The notes: generated by a model from the sequence alone, not told the origin. Positions 36,383 through 50,835 are shown, numbered from the stretch's first letter. The stretch: DNA of 64,000 bases from Sipunculus nudus (GCA_026874595.1 CM049309.1:50812079-50876078), one strand, 5' to 3'. Made by a program: numbers and translations.

Positions 36383-36584
36383 TGCAATCCTCTTTAGATC
36401 GTCAGCCGGGCCCTTTTGACCAAAGATGCTCTTGGTTTTCTGTCGTGGCACCCGTCCAGACAAGCTGGATGTATTGAGCTTGATGCCTCTGACGTGGGAG
36501 CACCCGGTGACGGATATTTCACCAGTTGTGTCAGGAGAATGTAGCCAGCCCTGAAAGACCGTGAAAGACACTACACCCGGAAGT
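36383..36584 (-). CDS. Weak candidate exon, unknown protein
   Basis: On the minus strand a TTGGCTTACTTAG acceptor-like sequence precedes an open frame containing TVFQGWLHSPDTTGEISVTG and ending in LKRIATN and a stop, about 65 codons. The composition is less AT-rich than the surroundings and reads more like protein than the neighbouring chance frames. I recognise no family, see no donor (it would be a terminal exon), and have no partner exon. It may equally be a transposon relic or chance. Confidence 0.15.
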
Positions 36585-38850
36585 CTAAGTAAGCCAATTG
36601 TAACCCTGTCGGAAGTACAACCCGGAAGAGACCTGAGAGTCCCAATCCAATTTGGTCAACGTTATCATAGAGGCAACAGACCTGACGGTAGATTAGTGGT
36701 ATAGATTATTTGGTTTAGTTGTGTTTTTACAGCTAGACCAAAACGCTACACTGGTGCTTGAAGTACTCCCTTCTCTCTGATCAAACACACGTGCAGGAAA
36801 AGCTGAATGCAAACTGAGCACGCATGCTTTCTCAAGCATTTTGATTGTTTCGTATTGGGCATGTTTTACTTTTGTATATGGAATTATGTTCTCCAGCGAT
36901 TCCGACCATACCGCTGCCAGACCCCCTTCCACACACACCTTTTAAGGAATCTTAAACGGCACAAATAATTTATATCTTGGTAACAAGACACTTTCACACA
37001 TGTTAGAGAGAACAGTAGTCTCGGGGTAGGACAGAACGCCAAGAACACGCAGGTGTATTGGACACCGGGCCTGGGTGACACCATGCAGTATATATTAAAT
37101 AAAATAACAGGAAACAGCTGTACTTTCCCGGGATAAGAATTAGACAAATAAGCATTAAAAATAAAGGTAGTTAACTGCACCAAAGTAAACTTAAAAATAA
37201 CAGCGGTGTGGCTAATCTGTTATGGGTGTCTAAAAAAATAAGAAACATGCATTTAACAAAATGCACATTTATGCAGTTTTGTATGTATTACAACTGTAGG
37301 TAATCTGTTCACTGTTTTTACTTCTAAATTCACCATTTTATAAAACTTTAATCATATATAAATATTTTCTGTGATAGATATACCCTTCCATGACTTAAAT
37401 ATGCGTTTATCACCCACCCACCCCCCCACCCCTTCCCGTACCCTCAACTGGCGTTTACTGCTCGGTGTTAGCGGGGAAGTCATGTTAACAACATGTGCCT
37501 AAAAGGGTGTAAATCGTGAGCCTTTTAAGTGGGTGAAGTGGCTACTGTGAAACCAAGTACATGTAAGCATCTAATACATCTCACTGTTACCATGAAAATA
37601 CCAATCTGGTCCGACAAAGAGATGGCAGGGTTTACATCAGACCACATGGAATCTTTCCCGTACGTGGAGTCTGGGCTGAAGAGGTATTGTTAATATTATT
37701 TATCAGTTTTGAATGGCACGGTTGCTTAGCGCACAGAGACCCGAGCTGATCTGATGGGAGGTAGCCAGCTGTCAGCTGATGATAATGGCGCGTATTATGC
37801 CGTTAAATACTAAGGTCGGTCTCTAATTACAGGACAGAACTTTGCATTAAGTCCCTTGGTATTTCATCTCACATAGTATCCCTTGCGCCAGTTACGTTAT
37901 ACTGCATTACAAAAATTTCTCTCAGACATTTCAGTTGTAAATACGACCAAAGGCTGATCGCAAAGGCGGATCTGAAGCCTGTAAAGGACTGTATAATTTC
38001 TAGCGCAATATCCGCGAGATCACTAATTTACTGCTTGCCAGCTCACTGTTTTTCAAAAGTTGTACTTCATGGTAAAACGTGATATGGGCTCTGTCTTCAA
38101 TATCGTTAAAAAGTCTTTTGCCGTTCATGCCTCAGTTTGAGGACAAGTATATGTTCTATGTTCACTTGTGTACCTTCTGAAGTCACGTCTGTATGATGCG
38201 GACTGGCTCATCAAACATTCACTCATGCGAACGGTTGGAATAAACATGACAATAATACGCAAATAGGATGGCCTTTGGGCTGACAAATTTCGTGTTCATA
38301 TTTATTCCGTGAGAAGCTATATTCCGTGTTAATAAAAATGTCCTTGACTTTTTAATGCATATGAAATGTCACTTACAGAGGCACATTTGCTAATAATTAG
38401 ACTTGCTCTGTACCCTTATATTTTTATGTTTACAAGCGGCCGTGGGATATTAACTGAACTAGCATTTTCATTTCTTGATGATCCCCACTAGTACGTCTTG
38501 CGATGACAATTTATTAAAACTACACTTTTCTTCTGACGTTAGCATTTTTACAGACCATAAATAAAAGTGCATTTTTGGGTCGTCGGAGCCTGAATTGGTT
38601 TCATTAGGGATAACTCCACCTGTTTGCCAACAGGTCTCGCTCATCCAGCTGAGAGGCCGAGGCTGTGACGGAAAGAATAGCACCAGTCAAAACCTGCCAC
38701 AGAAAAACAACCGTGAATGATGACTGAAATCACATAGATCTCAGCTCCGATATATATTGCTGAATACACCTTATAATAATGATATATCGCGTTATGCTCA
38801 AAATCATATTCGTTTACTTCAGATCTTAATGTCGTTCCCAAAGATCAGTC

Positions 38851-38851
<1 letters not shown>

Positions 38852-38901
<50 letters not shown>
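38852..38901. repeat. (TA)25 microsatellite
   Basis: Uninterrupted TA dinucleotides. Confidence 0.97.
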
Positions 38902-38903
<2 letters not shown>

Positions 38904-41900
38904 GAAATGTTGAATTCACTATATGTGTTCTGTGTATTTCACTATCTTTAAGCACGCGAGAGTGTATTCAGAGCAAGTTGCACTCTAGAGTTCAAACATT
39001 TCAATCGTTCAAAAGACATCCTTGGATATAGTTAATACATTATATATAGCGCACTACGCGGGTGATGGAACTTCGCAGGAATAACGTAATTTAAGGTTAC
39101 AATTACATAAATACCATGTGAGGTGAGAGGGATCACCTCTCATTCCACACTAAAGGTGTGTTATTTCTCTTGAATATACAAATCCTTGGGTTTGTGACTT
39201 AAATGACCTCTGACCTGTCGCGTGTACCAGTTTGCCGAGGAGTTTGTGATTGTAAAGAAATAATATATGAGGAAGCGCTAAAGCTAATCCAAGTCCAAGC
39301 ATAATTATGAATGGATTGACGGGTTGTCTGATACGTTTTAATGTGCAGTATATTACATATTTTATGGTGAGTAATCTTCACTCTATCTATCTCTCTCTCA
39401 TTCTCTCTCTCTCTTACACACACACACCCTCACACTTTGAGAGGTAGGTTCGCCCGTTAGATCACTACTGATTAGTTTTTTCTCCCCTAAAAATCATGCT
39501 TTTTCCCTTCTTACCGTGTCTGGGTTTCCTATATCGTGCTGTTCTAAGCCAATAAAAAAGTGGCTTCCCTTGGACACCAAGACTAATATACACTGCTCGT
39601 GTGTACATGAGCTAATTTACAGCTCCGTGGTCATTAACCCGACATTTTGTAGCCAGTGCCAGTCCCCTATGTAATGAAACCCGGAGACCAGAGGAAATAA
39701 CCTAGAGCCACTAATTATCTAGTACCAAATGGACTTGTCCCTGCTTAATTTTTGACAAGCCTAATGTACCGATTCGCAGTTCTCGACACGATCTCATCAG
39801 CTACTTCGTTACATTACCGTGATTAAATTAAGCCTTATTTATACTTAATACGGGGCCACATGCTGCAGAGGAAATACACGAAGCCTTTCTGGAATTTAAA
39901 CATATTTACTGATATCAATTCAGATTGGTTCAGGGACATTTTTCCCCATCATTATTACAACTGTAGGAAAGGGCAATGATCTGCCATATAAACCAAGTGC
40001 GGCCAAAGGGGTAATGCCCCTATAACCTTGATCGTAACACAACGTTTTCGCGCCTTATGCTGCGTCCGTGAGCCTTTGACCGTAGATTTTTTTAGGATAC
40101 CATAAATGTCGGCCAGAGATAATGTCGATGCGCTGTGGCAGAACTTAGAAACAGTGAAATTAACGAGAATTATTCAAGTACTAGGTATGTTAAATATACA
40201 TGAAATTTATTGTCTTACAATATTATGGAATTTGCTCATATTTCATTCTAAACGGTCTGCTTTCTCCTGTACAAAAGTGGAAATAAGCAGATGCCAGGCG
40301 CGATCAGGGGCGCAAAACATGAACACACAGAAGCTTGGTCTGTGTGTCGGAATGATTTTGCTAAGAATGAATTCAGCCAAAATGAGTAAAAGCATGAAAT
40401 AAAATACACATATTAATGCTAATGATTATGTACTTTCAAACAAAGAAGTGTATACACTCACATGCAGTTAGTCCTGGATTCATGGGGGTTGGGGTGAGGT
40501 TTTAATACTCGATTCCTCTATTCTATAGCATTGTTCGAAAAACATTTTTTATCAAATCAGGCACTGAACACCCCCGCCCCCCCCCCCCCCGTTTCTAACA
40601 ACTTCCTGTGATTTTTCACGTATATGTAATCCCTGTAAAGCAAATCTAATCTTGCATAGTATAGCACCTGTAAGTATGGCTTCAAATGACTCAAGCGTCC
40701 AATTCCTGTACAATGATTACCCTAATGGCTTCTAAAAAAACTCTCTCCCCAATGCCTTTTGAAGCAGGCACAAGGCTTCCTTTAAAAGAACAGTAATCAA
40801 AGTTCCTTGTTGGGTGGACTTTTTATTATCGAGCAAAGCGAAATCTTATTCATTGCCCGCAGACACTCCTGTCATGGTTTCCACAACACGCCCGTGAAAA
40901 TGAAGGCTTCATGTATTCTTTTTTTTGTAATAGACAAGTAAAAGATTCCGTATCGAAAAGACTGCATGGCTTCCTGTAAAATGGAAACCTACCCTGTGGA
41001 AGAACCGAGCATACACGATTGATTAGATTTTGCCTGGATTTTTGGTCTTATGGTTAACGAGAATGCATTTGTACAGTCTTGTTAATTTAGCTGAGGTTAT
41101 CAGGTAACACAGCAGACTGTCCAAACAAGACAAATCAGATAACACAAAGAGGATATATGTGATCACAGGTTACTGGTGTCTGATTCAAAGCTAGTCTTTA
41201 TCGTTTGGTTGATAGAATCCGCGATTCTGGTATCTCATAACCTGGGCTTCAGGGGCCAGGTATCTCATACTTGTTTTGTAAACCTCTTCTGTTCGTGTCT
41301 GTATCAGTATTAAAAGTACTTTGTTGTTGTCGATCATGTTACTGGGAATGTATTGAGATTTTCCAGACGACCCCGCAATACAGACTGGCTCTCTCACTTT
41401 TATCCGCCAATTAATTGTCCACAGATGATTCGAATCACTTTAGAGGTATGAAGCGATAAACTCAACATAAAAACTAACGTATACAATCAGAGAACAGAGA
41501 AAACAGAATATGGCAAAAAACCGTCAAATTACCATGTGTTACGAAAGTGTACAGAAAACAGACCATAAGGTTTGTTCTAAATATCTAAGAGTTAAACTAT
41601 CACGTAAACAAAGCTAATTTACAAACAAAAGACTTTGCACAGTAATTTCTCCCGCTATTCTTCAACGTTCATTCCAGCACGGCACCCATATATGATAAAC
41701 GCACTCATGGTTCTTGTTCTTATAAAATATATATAATAACATGCCCATTTGTCAAAGGGCAAGCCACCTAAATCGTTTTGCGTCGTCGGCACATACAAAT
41801 TCTGTAACAGCTAAAAGGAAACCGCTGCGAAGAACTACACTGAATTGCAAAGTGCTTGCTGTGCGCTGAATTCCAAACAGTTGTTGCAAGGTGTGACACG

Positions 41901-43665
41901 AGAGTGTTGCTCAAGGGTCGAGATTCTTTGCCGCGTAAAGAGTGAACTTCCGTCATTCTGAGGATAATACACTAACATAAATTCTTTAAAGAGGAAGAGA
42001 ACAAAGCCAGTGTCAGCCAAAGGTTAGTCCTAAGGGACCATTAAAGGGACGACTAGTTATCCATTATAGGCTAATCATATTCAGTTTTTAATACCACTCC
42101 AATATACGTAAAACATGGCTTCTAACGTTTTTAAACCATTTTTCGCGATACGTATTCTTTCAAGATTTTTAATTCTTTTTTCTCCTACTCATAATTTGGC
42201 AAAACCCCCGTTAATCCAAGCCTAAATTATAACCCGCGAGTCATAAATCAGTGTTAGCGTACATTAATCATCTCTGCTGTACCTCATGGTCCGGGCTATA
42301 CATTTAAACCATAAAACACACTGAAATTTGATCAAAATCGATGTTTTATGGAGGGATTATCCACCCTAAACAACAGTAACTGTGCCATAGGTCTCTGTTA
42401 GCCATCCTTAATGACATCATCCGTGCTACCGGTTTGAGTTATTCATCCAAAACAGTTACAGCCATGCCATAATCTTTTGTTGCCCGCCCTGTATAAAACA
42501 CGTCCTGGTTGAAGCCGTCAGCTATCATTCAAAACAATAGAAAATGTCTCCCCGGTCAAAGTTCAGAAATGAAATGAAATTTATCTCCATGGCAACGCGG
42601 ATGTAAAACTGACTGAATGAAGTAAAGGAAAGTGAGGACACCATGGGAGTCTGATTGCAACGTGAGATCTAATTCCTTATGATTATGTGCTCACGTCTGG
42701 TAAGAACAAATTCTGCGTATTGCTATTTTATCGTACACACCAATATAATCTAGACATCTATACGGAAATCATCCTTGTCAACCAATGAAAATGACGCGTT
42801 CGCTGTTAAACTGTTGAGGCCGGATTTACCTCTCTGAAAGCCAGTACCCGCAGAAGATAATGTATCTTATCACAACCAAAAATCACAAATCATGAAAATC
42901 TAACGTTGATTGGACGGGATAAGTGGAACTTTACGGATAGATAATGCCCTTGATATTTTACATGGCGATCAAACTGAGCACGCCTGTGACAGCTAACAGC
43001 AAGGGAACTAACTATATGAGCGAAGTGCTCTGTGATTGGCGTCGGACGAATCCAACGTCATTTTCAGGAAACCCCATCAATTTGCCATCGTGTCGTGGTT
43101 AGACTGTGCTCTTGATTTGGGAAGGTCTGTCAAAACTGGCCATAAACCTTCACCAGTCAAAGACATTGTCTGCCTGACGAAGCTAATAAAAAGTTACGAG
43201 ATGGATATAAAAAATGCATCTCATCCTGTCTTCGTCCACGTCATACGTGAGCTGAAATGCATTCGCCGTTTACGGCAAAATATATAGTATCTCGAGGGAA
43301 AAATGGAGTTGTATAAAAAGTAAAGATTCTGTCGACTTACATATGCAGAATGTAATCTTAGGCCGGTTTGTTACATTGACTACCATGTTAAAATATGTGC
43401 TTAAAGATGGATGTGTTCGAAGCTAAGCCTTTCCTGTCACAAAATTTAAAATCTTGGATGATAAGAAACACTCACTCCTGATGGATAATAGTTGCTTTCA
43501 GTTTTATATATCGTTATCTCGTAAGCTGTATATTACATAATTCGCGTCTGCATGCATATGAATCTAGAAATCAGCATATTAAAAAATGCAGCCCCCGCCA
43601 TTCACTTATTCTGCCTTTATTCCCACGTTCATTATGGAAGAAGTAGGTGAACATTTGTGAATTTT
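38902..43665. other. Non-coding, nothing recognised apart from simple runs
   Basis: TC/CA simple sequence at about 39381-39427, a C run at 40571-40590 (one G), the DR1 motif at 39204. No gene could be supported. Confidence 0.5.
39204..39216 (-). promoter_or_regulatory. Perfect DR1 nuclear-receptor motif
   Basis: The plus strand reads TGACCTCTGACCT, the reverse complement of the motif at 32954. Not linked to a recognised gene. Confidence 0.25.
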
Positions 43666-43850
43666 CCTTGAAGACATTCCTGGATCCGGATCACGTGCCG
43701 GATCCACACCAAAATCTGATCGAATCTTCATCGGCCTGTTCCCGAAATGCGGGATTTCATGAGATTTCGTTTATGATTGTGCGAGTTGTGGACAAGCATA
43801 CACACGATCGGGAATGAACGCATTACCTCCTGGCGGAGAAAGTAATATTT
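43666..43850 (+). repeat. Dispersed repeat with GGATCCGGATCAC head and TTACCTCCTGGCGGAG end
   Basis: CTGGATCCGGATCACGTGCC, CACCAAAATCTGATCG, and a 3' end ATTACCTCCTGGCGGAG follow in the order I recall for a repeat family found in many marine invertebrates. Its end contains a CTCC-GGCGGAG palindrome. Single copy here, so the call relies on recall. Confidence 0.5.
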
Positions 43851-45892
43851 AAAAAGGAAACATTTCTCGGAATATCACAAAATAGCAATTTCAGCTTTAA
43901 AAAGGGCTTGCTTGAAAACTGCCTCACAAAAAAAACAGGTTTCATGTTTATACATGTCGCCAAAACTGCGATGAGAGGCAGGCTAGGCATTTTTCAGAAT
44001 TTTCAGAGAAAGGTAATATGCAGATGCCACTTGGTAAAAAATATATCGGACCTCGGGCATTGTAAAAATCTTCTCAAGATACAGCCATGCATCAAAAGCA
44101 GGATTTAACAAATTCCCATGATGTCAAATTGCATTTTGTAATGTAGATACAGGCGTGACAAAGTTTGAGGATCAGTGATCAGTAATTTTTATGGATCATT
44201 TTACTTTTATCAGTCCGCAAGGACTCGGCAATCACCCTAGGTCATCGACCTTTACCGACCTCTCTACGAGCAGTACGTACAGTTTACCATATCATTGACT
44301 CAATCGCAATAATTTACCTGATTATCTTCAACCCTACAACTCTTCGTTACAAAGTGCCTACAGCATCAAATAGCGGTTCTTTCTAATCGTGATTTCTTTA
44401 TTTATGTAGATGTTAATAACCGGTATGATTTATCAAAACTTTAATTCCGTTTGTCTTTCATTCAGATAGATAATTGAGCATTCTTTGTGTTACCGCATTT
44501 TAAATCAAGAAGCCTAAAATTAATATTTCCTGACGATTAAAATCAGTGATATAACATTTAAAATAAGATCTTATTTCCTTTCTGATGTCATAAACTGCGT
44601 CACTTTGGTCAGTTTTAATAGCATTACCATGGGGCCATAAAGCAGGGATTCCATGAACAAATCAGCTTCGCTAATTATATTAACTTTTCTCCGGTCCTGA
44701 TGGTGGAAACTCATTTCTGGATGTAATAGGAATTTGTTTCTGCGTACAGAATAATTAAAATTATTGGAATAAAATTCGCAGGCGCCGTGTCGAAACACGT
44801 TGAAGGTACGAATCTTTTTTCTTAAACCATTAAGGCTGTCGTAATTGGAGCGACTAATTGTAAGATACAAATGTGATTAAGGGCGGTAAAGCTAACGCCG
44901 CACAACTGTATATATTGTGCAGTGAACATTTCGAAACTCGTGAAGCTCCGCTTAAAAGAACACATGCCATAAACGCTTAGATAAGCAATGTTATCTGTAG
45001 TCCGGTATTTTACTACTTTTTCCTTCCAGTAATTCCGGGTTGTTAAAATAAACGGACGTAGACACATACTATGATTACATAGGTTTTATCTGTAGATAAT
45101 ATGATATATAATTGTAACACCTATTTACTATATCTTGACTATATATATTGGCAGTCATGCACACATGTTTACATCCAGCAGCCGCAAGACCTCAAGTGCA
45201 AACATATGAGCGCTCAATCAGGCTTGCGAAGAAAAAAAAATTTTCAGGAACCAAAGCTGAGTAGTAAATGTGCCTTGCTGCTTACAGCTGACATGGTGTT
45301 TCAAAGGGTCTCGTACCAATGTTACACGTCTTCCATGCACTGATTCCAAAATGCTTGCACTTGCATAAAAACAGTATATGATAAGTCATGAAACAAAAGC
45401 AACACGCTCCCTGTCTATTACGCCGGCCAGCGGATAATCAGTGCGGCATGCGTAAAGATAAGTACACGATCGCGGTTTATCACACCGACACACGATCATG
45501 CAACAAATCTAATATTGCCTTCCAAAATCTTAAGAAGTGCCCCCTTATAGTCTCAATATTTTATTTGCGTCGTCTGCAGGGCTTCTTTGAAGGTGTTTCC
45601 CATCTTTAGGAGGCTTCTCATGGAAAGAATTACAGGTGCCAACGCCGCCCTTCCCAGGATTCTAGGGGCAAGCGGCCAGGAAATTTCTTTGTATAAAGGG
45701 TGAATTTGCCCGCATTACTCAGCACCTAAGCACTTTTAAAGCTTTTGATGAGCTATTGTTTGTTAGAATGCTGTCATAACTGACAATACTTGAGCCTCCG
45801 GAGATGGTTAATTAAATTTTTCAATAAGCTCTACGCCATGAATGCGAAAGTAATCAAAAACGTATAGGACAGAAAATTATTTTTTATCTCTT
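43851..45892. other. Non-coding, nothing recognised
   Basis: No supported feature. Short open frames on both strands lack domains. Confidence 0.5.
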
Positions 45893-46076
45893 TCCTACTC
45901 GATAGGATACTCTCGCATGGGAAGGAGATAATTATCGAGTTGGAATTCGAAACTATAACGAGGAAACGATTAACATCGCGTGGGAACGAGATAATTATCG
46001 CGTTGGAATGCGATACTATAACGTCGGAACGAGAAAATTATTGCGTGAGAACGCGACACTTTCGCGTTGGAACGAA
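45893..46076 (+). repeat. Minisatellite, unit about 22 bp (CGCGTTGGAACG-type), about 8 units
   Basis: Successive units read like CGCGTGGGAACGAGATAATTAT and CGCGTTGGAATGCGATACTATAA, alternating to give a 44-bp higher-order period. The array is CpG-rich in contrast to its AT-rich flanks and decays at both ends. The open frame across it is a by-product. Confidence 0.85.
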
Positions 46077-46778
46077 AAAAAAAATGTCTGTTTCCTATAC
46101 GAGCCGCTGTAGATATCACTATATAGACAAGTTGACAATATTCGATCATCGGCGTCTAACATTTTAAAAATAGTGTCTCTGTACCATATATTGTATCAAA
46201 GCTAAAAGAAATGAGCTCAATGGCATCTTTCTGGCTCATCGTTTGGAGAGCAATTTTATTTATGGTTTGGAAGCAACTGTCTGGAGAGCAAGCTTATTTC
46301 CATTTCCATACCGCTAAATTATCATGTATCATATATACATCTATTGTCTCGTGTACCGAGTCGTATCGTACAGCGTTGTATCGCATCGTATCGTCAGGAA
46401 GTATATCGGTACAACGATATAATATTGAATCATATTATCTGACATGGACTTGTATATGAAAAACACTAAACAGGTTGAGTAAAATACCACGATGGATCGT
46501 CAAAAGTTCATCCTTGTCATCGGCGGCCCCTCTGATGGTTTAACCCAGTCAATTAAGGTATACTATATATGCACGGAATGTTCTATCGTCTCGACACTAA
46601 CCCAGAGGAATTATAATGAGTTTGTACCTTACGTCTGCGGGGCTTCCCTCGTGAATTTGTTGGACACGCTCAACTGCTTCAAGCTATATCCTAATATGAT
46701 TCAAAAGGCACCGCGTAAAGATCGCTTTATTTCCTGCAGTCTCTTAAAAACAACCGCGGTACATAACTTTCCTATAGC

Positions 46779-46781
<3 letters not shown>
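46077..46781. other. Non-coding, nothing recognised
   Basis: A short TATCG(TA)-rich patch lies at about 46358-46425. Open frames lack domains. Confidence 0.5.

Positions 46782-46834
<53 letters not shown>
46782..46834. repeat. (TA)26 microsatellite
   Basis: Uninterrupted TA dinucleotides. Confidence 0.97.
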
Positions 46835-46836
<2 letters not shown>

Positions 46837-49800
46837 CTGAACACAAAAATAAGTTTACAGCACTGAGAAGCAGTAGATACAAAATGCCATGTATAATCGA
46901 TATATTACTCGAAGCAATATGGTTAACGATACGGGTCTGCAGGGAGGCATGCCGAGATGTCTGTATGTGGAGACTTTTTAATGTCTTATTTACTGTCTAC
47001 TGTTCTGGGATCGTTTGGACTTTTCTTTAAGTATATATTTTTCATATGTTATAATGTGTGTACTGATTTTTATGCGTTCCGCTCTGGAAGAATGACGTTT
47101 GTAATAAAATACGCACAAAGGCCAAACCATAAATTTTACCCACCGAAATTGTTGTTCCTTATAGATCCATGGCCAGTTGTATTTCCATTGTCTACCGGAA
47201 AAGATGACTGAAGCCCTACATCAAGAATTATATTATACTATTGCCTTCTGCGTTAAGGGTTTATACGCACGGGGCTAGATATAATCTAGAAAATAAAGCA
47301 ATAAAACATGAAGGGAATTCTCGAAGGTTTTACTTAGACTTTCGCATAAGTACATGAATTATGCATCAATTAACTATCATTTTACATTTAATTTTTTAAC
47401 ATTATTATATGTTTGTTATACGTTTGGTTCGAAAATCATGTCTTTATTTGTGTATTATATTAATATTTATATTAATTATGTAAGCACAATATCATACTTA
47501 AGGCCTTTGCTCAGGGCCCCAAGGGTGGTCCTTCGTATCAAAATGGTTTTAATTATGATATACTTAACAATTCTTTAGATAAAGAAAATATGAATTTCCC
47601 GATACTCCTACCTATAAGAAATCCATTAGTTTATACTTGTATGTTCTTAAAAAAAATACGCTAATAGTGTTATCTTTTTACTTCGGTACTTATACTGAGT
47701 TAACACTGCGTTATTACCCTCGTTAGACAAAGTTAATAAAAAAATAAAGACGACATGTAGTCTTTCATTTTGACAGAATCTGGTGCATGTCTGGCTGGAC
47801 AACTCAATGACAAAGATTATATATCTGTTGAGGGCAAAGTCTTGAATAAATCTTAGATGGTTAAATCTGAGGATCCCTTATAGTCCCGGCAACTCTCCCC
47901 AAAGCCCGCTTCCAGACATATATATGCTTCACCATCTCAGATGCAGGAGATGTAATTACACTGCACTCATATTTGATTAAGCATATACATTTGTCCCCTG
48001 TGTTTTCGTACTGAATGCATCCCTTCCAAGGATATCGTTTTGCAAAAGTCATTTCTACATTACATAATTATTTGTTCTCAAGGTAATAAAATACAAAATT
48101 GTAACATAATATTAAGCTTTACATTCAAGATCTAGTTCAGACTAATGTCTTTTACTATTTAGTTTGGCCAAAGTTGCAGCCATTTTAAAACTTCCGAGAA
48201 ACTTGTCCTTAATAAGATACCGTCACTGGAAGAGCGCTCTAATCAAATCTTACCCGGAATGGTTTGTCTATTCTCTTCAGTGAATTAGTGGGAACAGGAG
48301 TTGAATAGCCATCTGTTTAGTTCGTTAATGTAACCAAGATCAAGTTCAATATATACTAGTGCGGAGAAATTGTGGTAAATGTATTTTAATGTTTCGGGTT
48401 TAGATTTCATGTATGGTTAAAACAAATTTACAACGGATTGTTTCCGGTGACTGGTGAATAAAACGACGTGTTATTTGTGGCAATTATCAGTCCAGGAAGT
48501 ACACATCAGGAGGATTTTCGTCCTAGTTTTGGGTTCCATCATGCCCATCAGTTAGTTCGGCAAAACTCAACCGTCCCATCCAATTTGCCGGATGATGTAA
48601 GGTGTGGCGCACCGCTCATTGATGCAGCAACTTAAATGCCATTGTTACGTAATGCAAACAAGAATAAAATGAAACCATAGTAAAGTACAAATGGTGATTT
48701 GAAGAAAAGGAACTACAGTATAATACAAATGGTAATTTTAAATGCAATCTGGAAATACCTGACGAAGCAGATATTGTAACGAAAGGGGAAAAAATTTAAA
48801 AGCGTGGAAATGAGACTCTAAAACATGCTGTGCTACATGAGACAAGCGTTAAGCTACATAACATGTCTGTTTTTACAGGCTGAATATATGAGCTAGACCA
48901 CTTACGCTGGATCACTATCAAATTAGAACCAGTAGGGTCGATCCTTGATGGCTGCCGGACCGACATATATATTGCTAAATTGCTACTGGAAAAGATACTT
49001 TCAAGTCTGTGAAGAAAAAAAGAAGGGTCTCAAACGATCGATCATCGTACAAAGACCATGTATTCCATCAAGAATCGTATAGAAAATAGCGTCTGGCAGA
49101 AATGTAGTACTAATACTTGAAGTATGTTCACTGCTTTTTATGTACCTTGTGAAAGCACTGTTAAGCACATTAAAAAGGTTGATGTATTTACACTGACACC
49201 CGTTCCTATTCATACTCACTCATTTCCTAGCCAACAACCTACTTCTGGGGCCATGTCAGAGACTTTGGAATAATTTACTGGACCGCTTCCAGAATGTATA
49301 GTTATTCTTCTATGGGAATATGCTTTGCTCAGCGCTCTTGGGTTCCGAAGGTAAAGTTATACGAACCCGGGGAATTCACCGGATTTCAACTGAAGCGTGA
49401 GGAAGCCGGAAGCCTTGGTGGCCTAAAGGCCGGGTTTAGATTATCACCCGAAGCCCCTACAATCAATGACGCCGTCACGTATACCTGAGGTATATAATGT
49501 ATTCTATAGCATGTATTTTTCATGTCGATGGGTCCGAGTTATCGGAGTGAGAAGAGAGCATATTTTAAAGGATATCACGATTTTTTAATGTGCAGGCGCT
49601 CTGGTGATCTCTCTATCTCTCTCTGTCTCTGTCTCTTTCTTTTTTTCTCTCTCTTTCTCTCTTTGAAGGGATATGCGGATTCCCGAGAAACAGTAATGTT
49701 CTGCCTTATAATCTTATCTTCTCCAAATTGTCAATACTTTAGGCTGTAAAAAGAACGTCTGTTTCAGAGACAATACTATACCGCTAAATTGAAACATAAA

Positions 49801-50835
49801 AAAAAACTTGATATCGATACTCAGCGCCATGTACCGTTCACGTCAGATTATTTAAGTCTTACCCACTGGTCTTATTGTTCAACATGCATTATAATTTTTC
49901 ATTTCTTAATGGAGAAATTATCGGAATAAAATTGTTATTTTAAAGATCTGCTTACTTCTGAACAGAGGTATGTTCCAATTTACACGCTAGATGAAGCTGA
50001 TTAACATCAAGCTCATCTTTTACCATTAACACTTTCAGGCATTTTCAGAGTATTCTCACGATTGAATCATCAAATCTATAGACTTTATATTGCTTTGTGT
50101 TTCAAGGTAATCAAACTGTCAGACGGATATGACATCCCCTCTTCCAAACTCCGATTCCACAGACTTCAACTGTCAAGACACCCATAAGCACTTCAGTCTG
50201 CTGCTTGCAGTATTGAGCTGATCCTTGTTGTTTCTTGTTTCTGCCAATCGATCTGTTTGACTAAATCTCACATACCACAATTCGATATTTTGAATACTTT
50301 GAGCAAAACTTCTTTATTCTTTAGCTTTACAAGTCAACATTTTTGGATAAAAACTGCAGATGTTCAAATCGATAGTTTATTCGAAATATATACATGTGAA
50401 TGAATACAAGCCTTTGACATTGGCAAAGCTCTATGCTTGTGCAAAAAAAAAAGCTGTCTGAAGATCTCTCATATCCCATAAACCTCAGCGGGAGGGCAGT
50501 AGGGATTCCAATGAAAGATTCTACCTTACCCAGACGTGACACCTGCCATGTCAGATGATATCATACCTTCAAGATTCAGAACCTAATAGCCCATTCCTTG
50601 GTACGTAGCTGGCATCTCCAATTGACCTACATCCGTTTAAATCAGTCCCCCCTTGTCCATCGCTGTCCTTTTGTATATTTTTCACACAGTTTTTCTTTAT
50701 ATTTTTATCCCTGTTCTCAGTAAGGATATTTTATTTTTAAAGTCTTTGGTTGAAAGTAAAACCGCCTATCTCGTGACAGTAACTATTAATGGATGGCTTT
50801 CTTTCTTCTGCTTATTAAATTTATAATTTTCAGGG
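46835..50835. other. Non-coding, nothing recognised
   Basis: AT-rich; TC-rich simple sequence at about 49611-49665. No supported gene. Confidence 0.5.

Larger units (their letters stand above)
35433..38851. other. Mostly non-coding, with one weak exon candidate
   Basis: Besides repeat R2 copy 2, a minus-strand frame at 36386-36571 (see its own entry) is the only coding hint. A C-rich strip is at about 37413-37434. Confidence 0.45.

Noticed and set aside
49294-49488. 64-codon frame reading KLYEPGEFTGFQLKREEAG
   Set aside because: Looks protein-like for a short span but has no splice sites, homology or conserved partner that I can point to.
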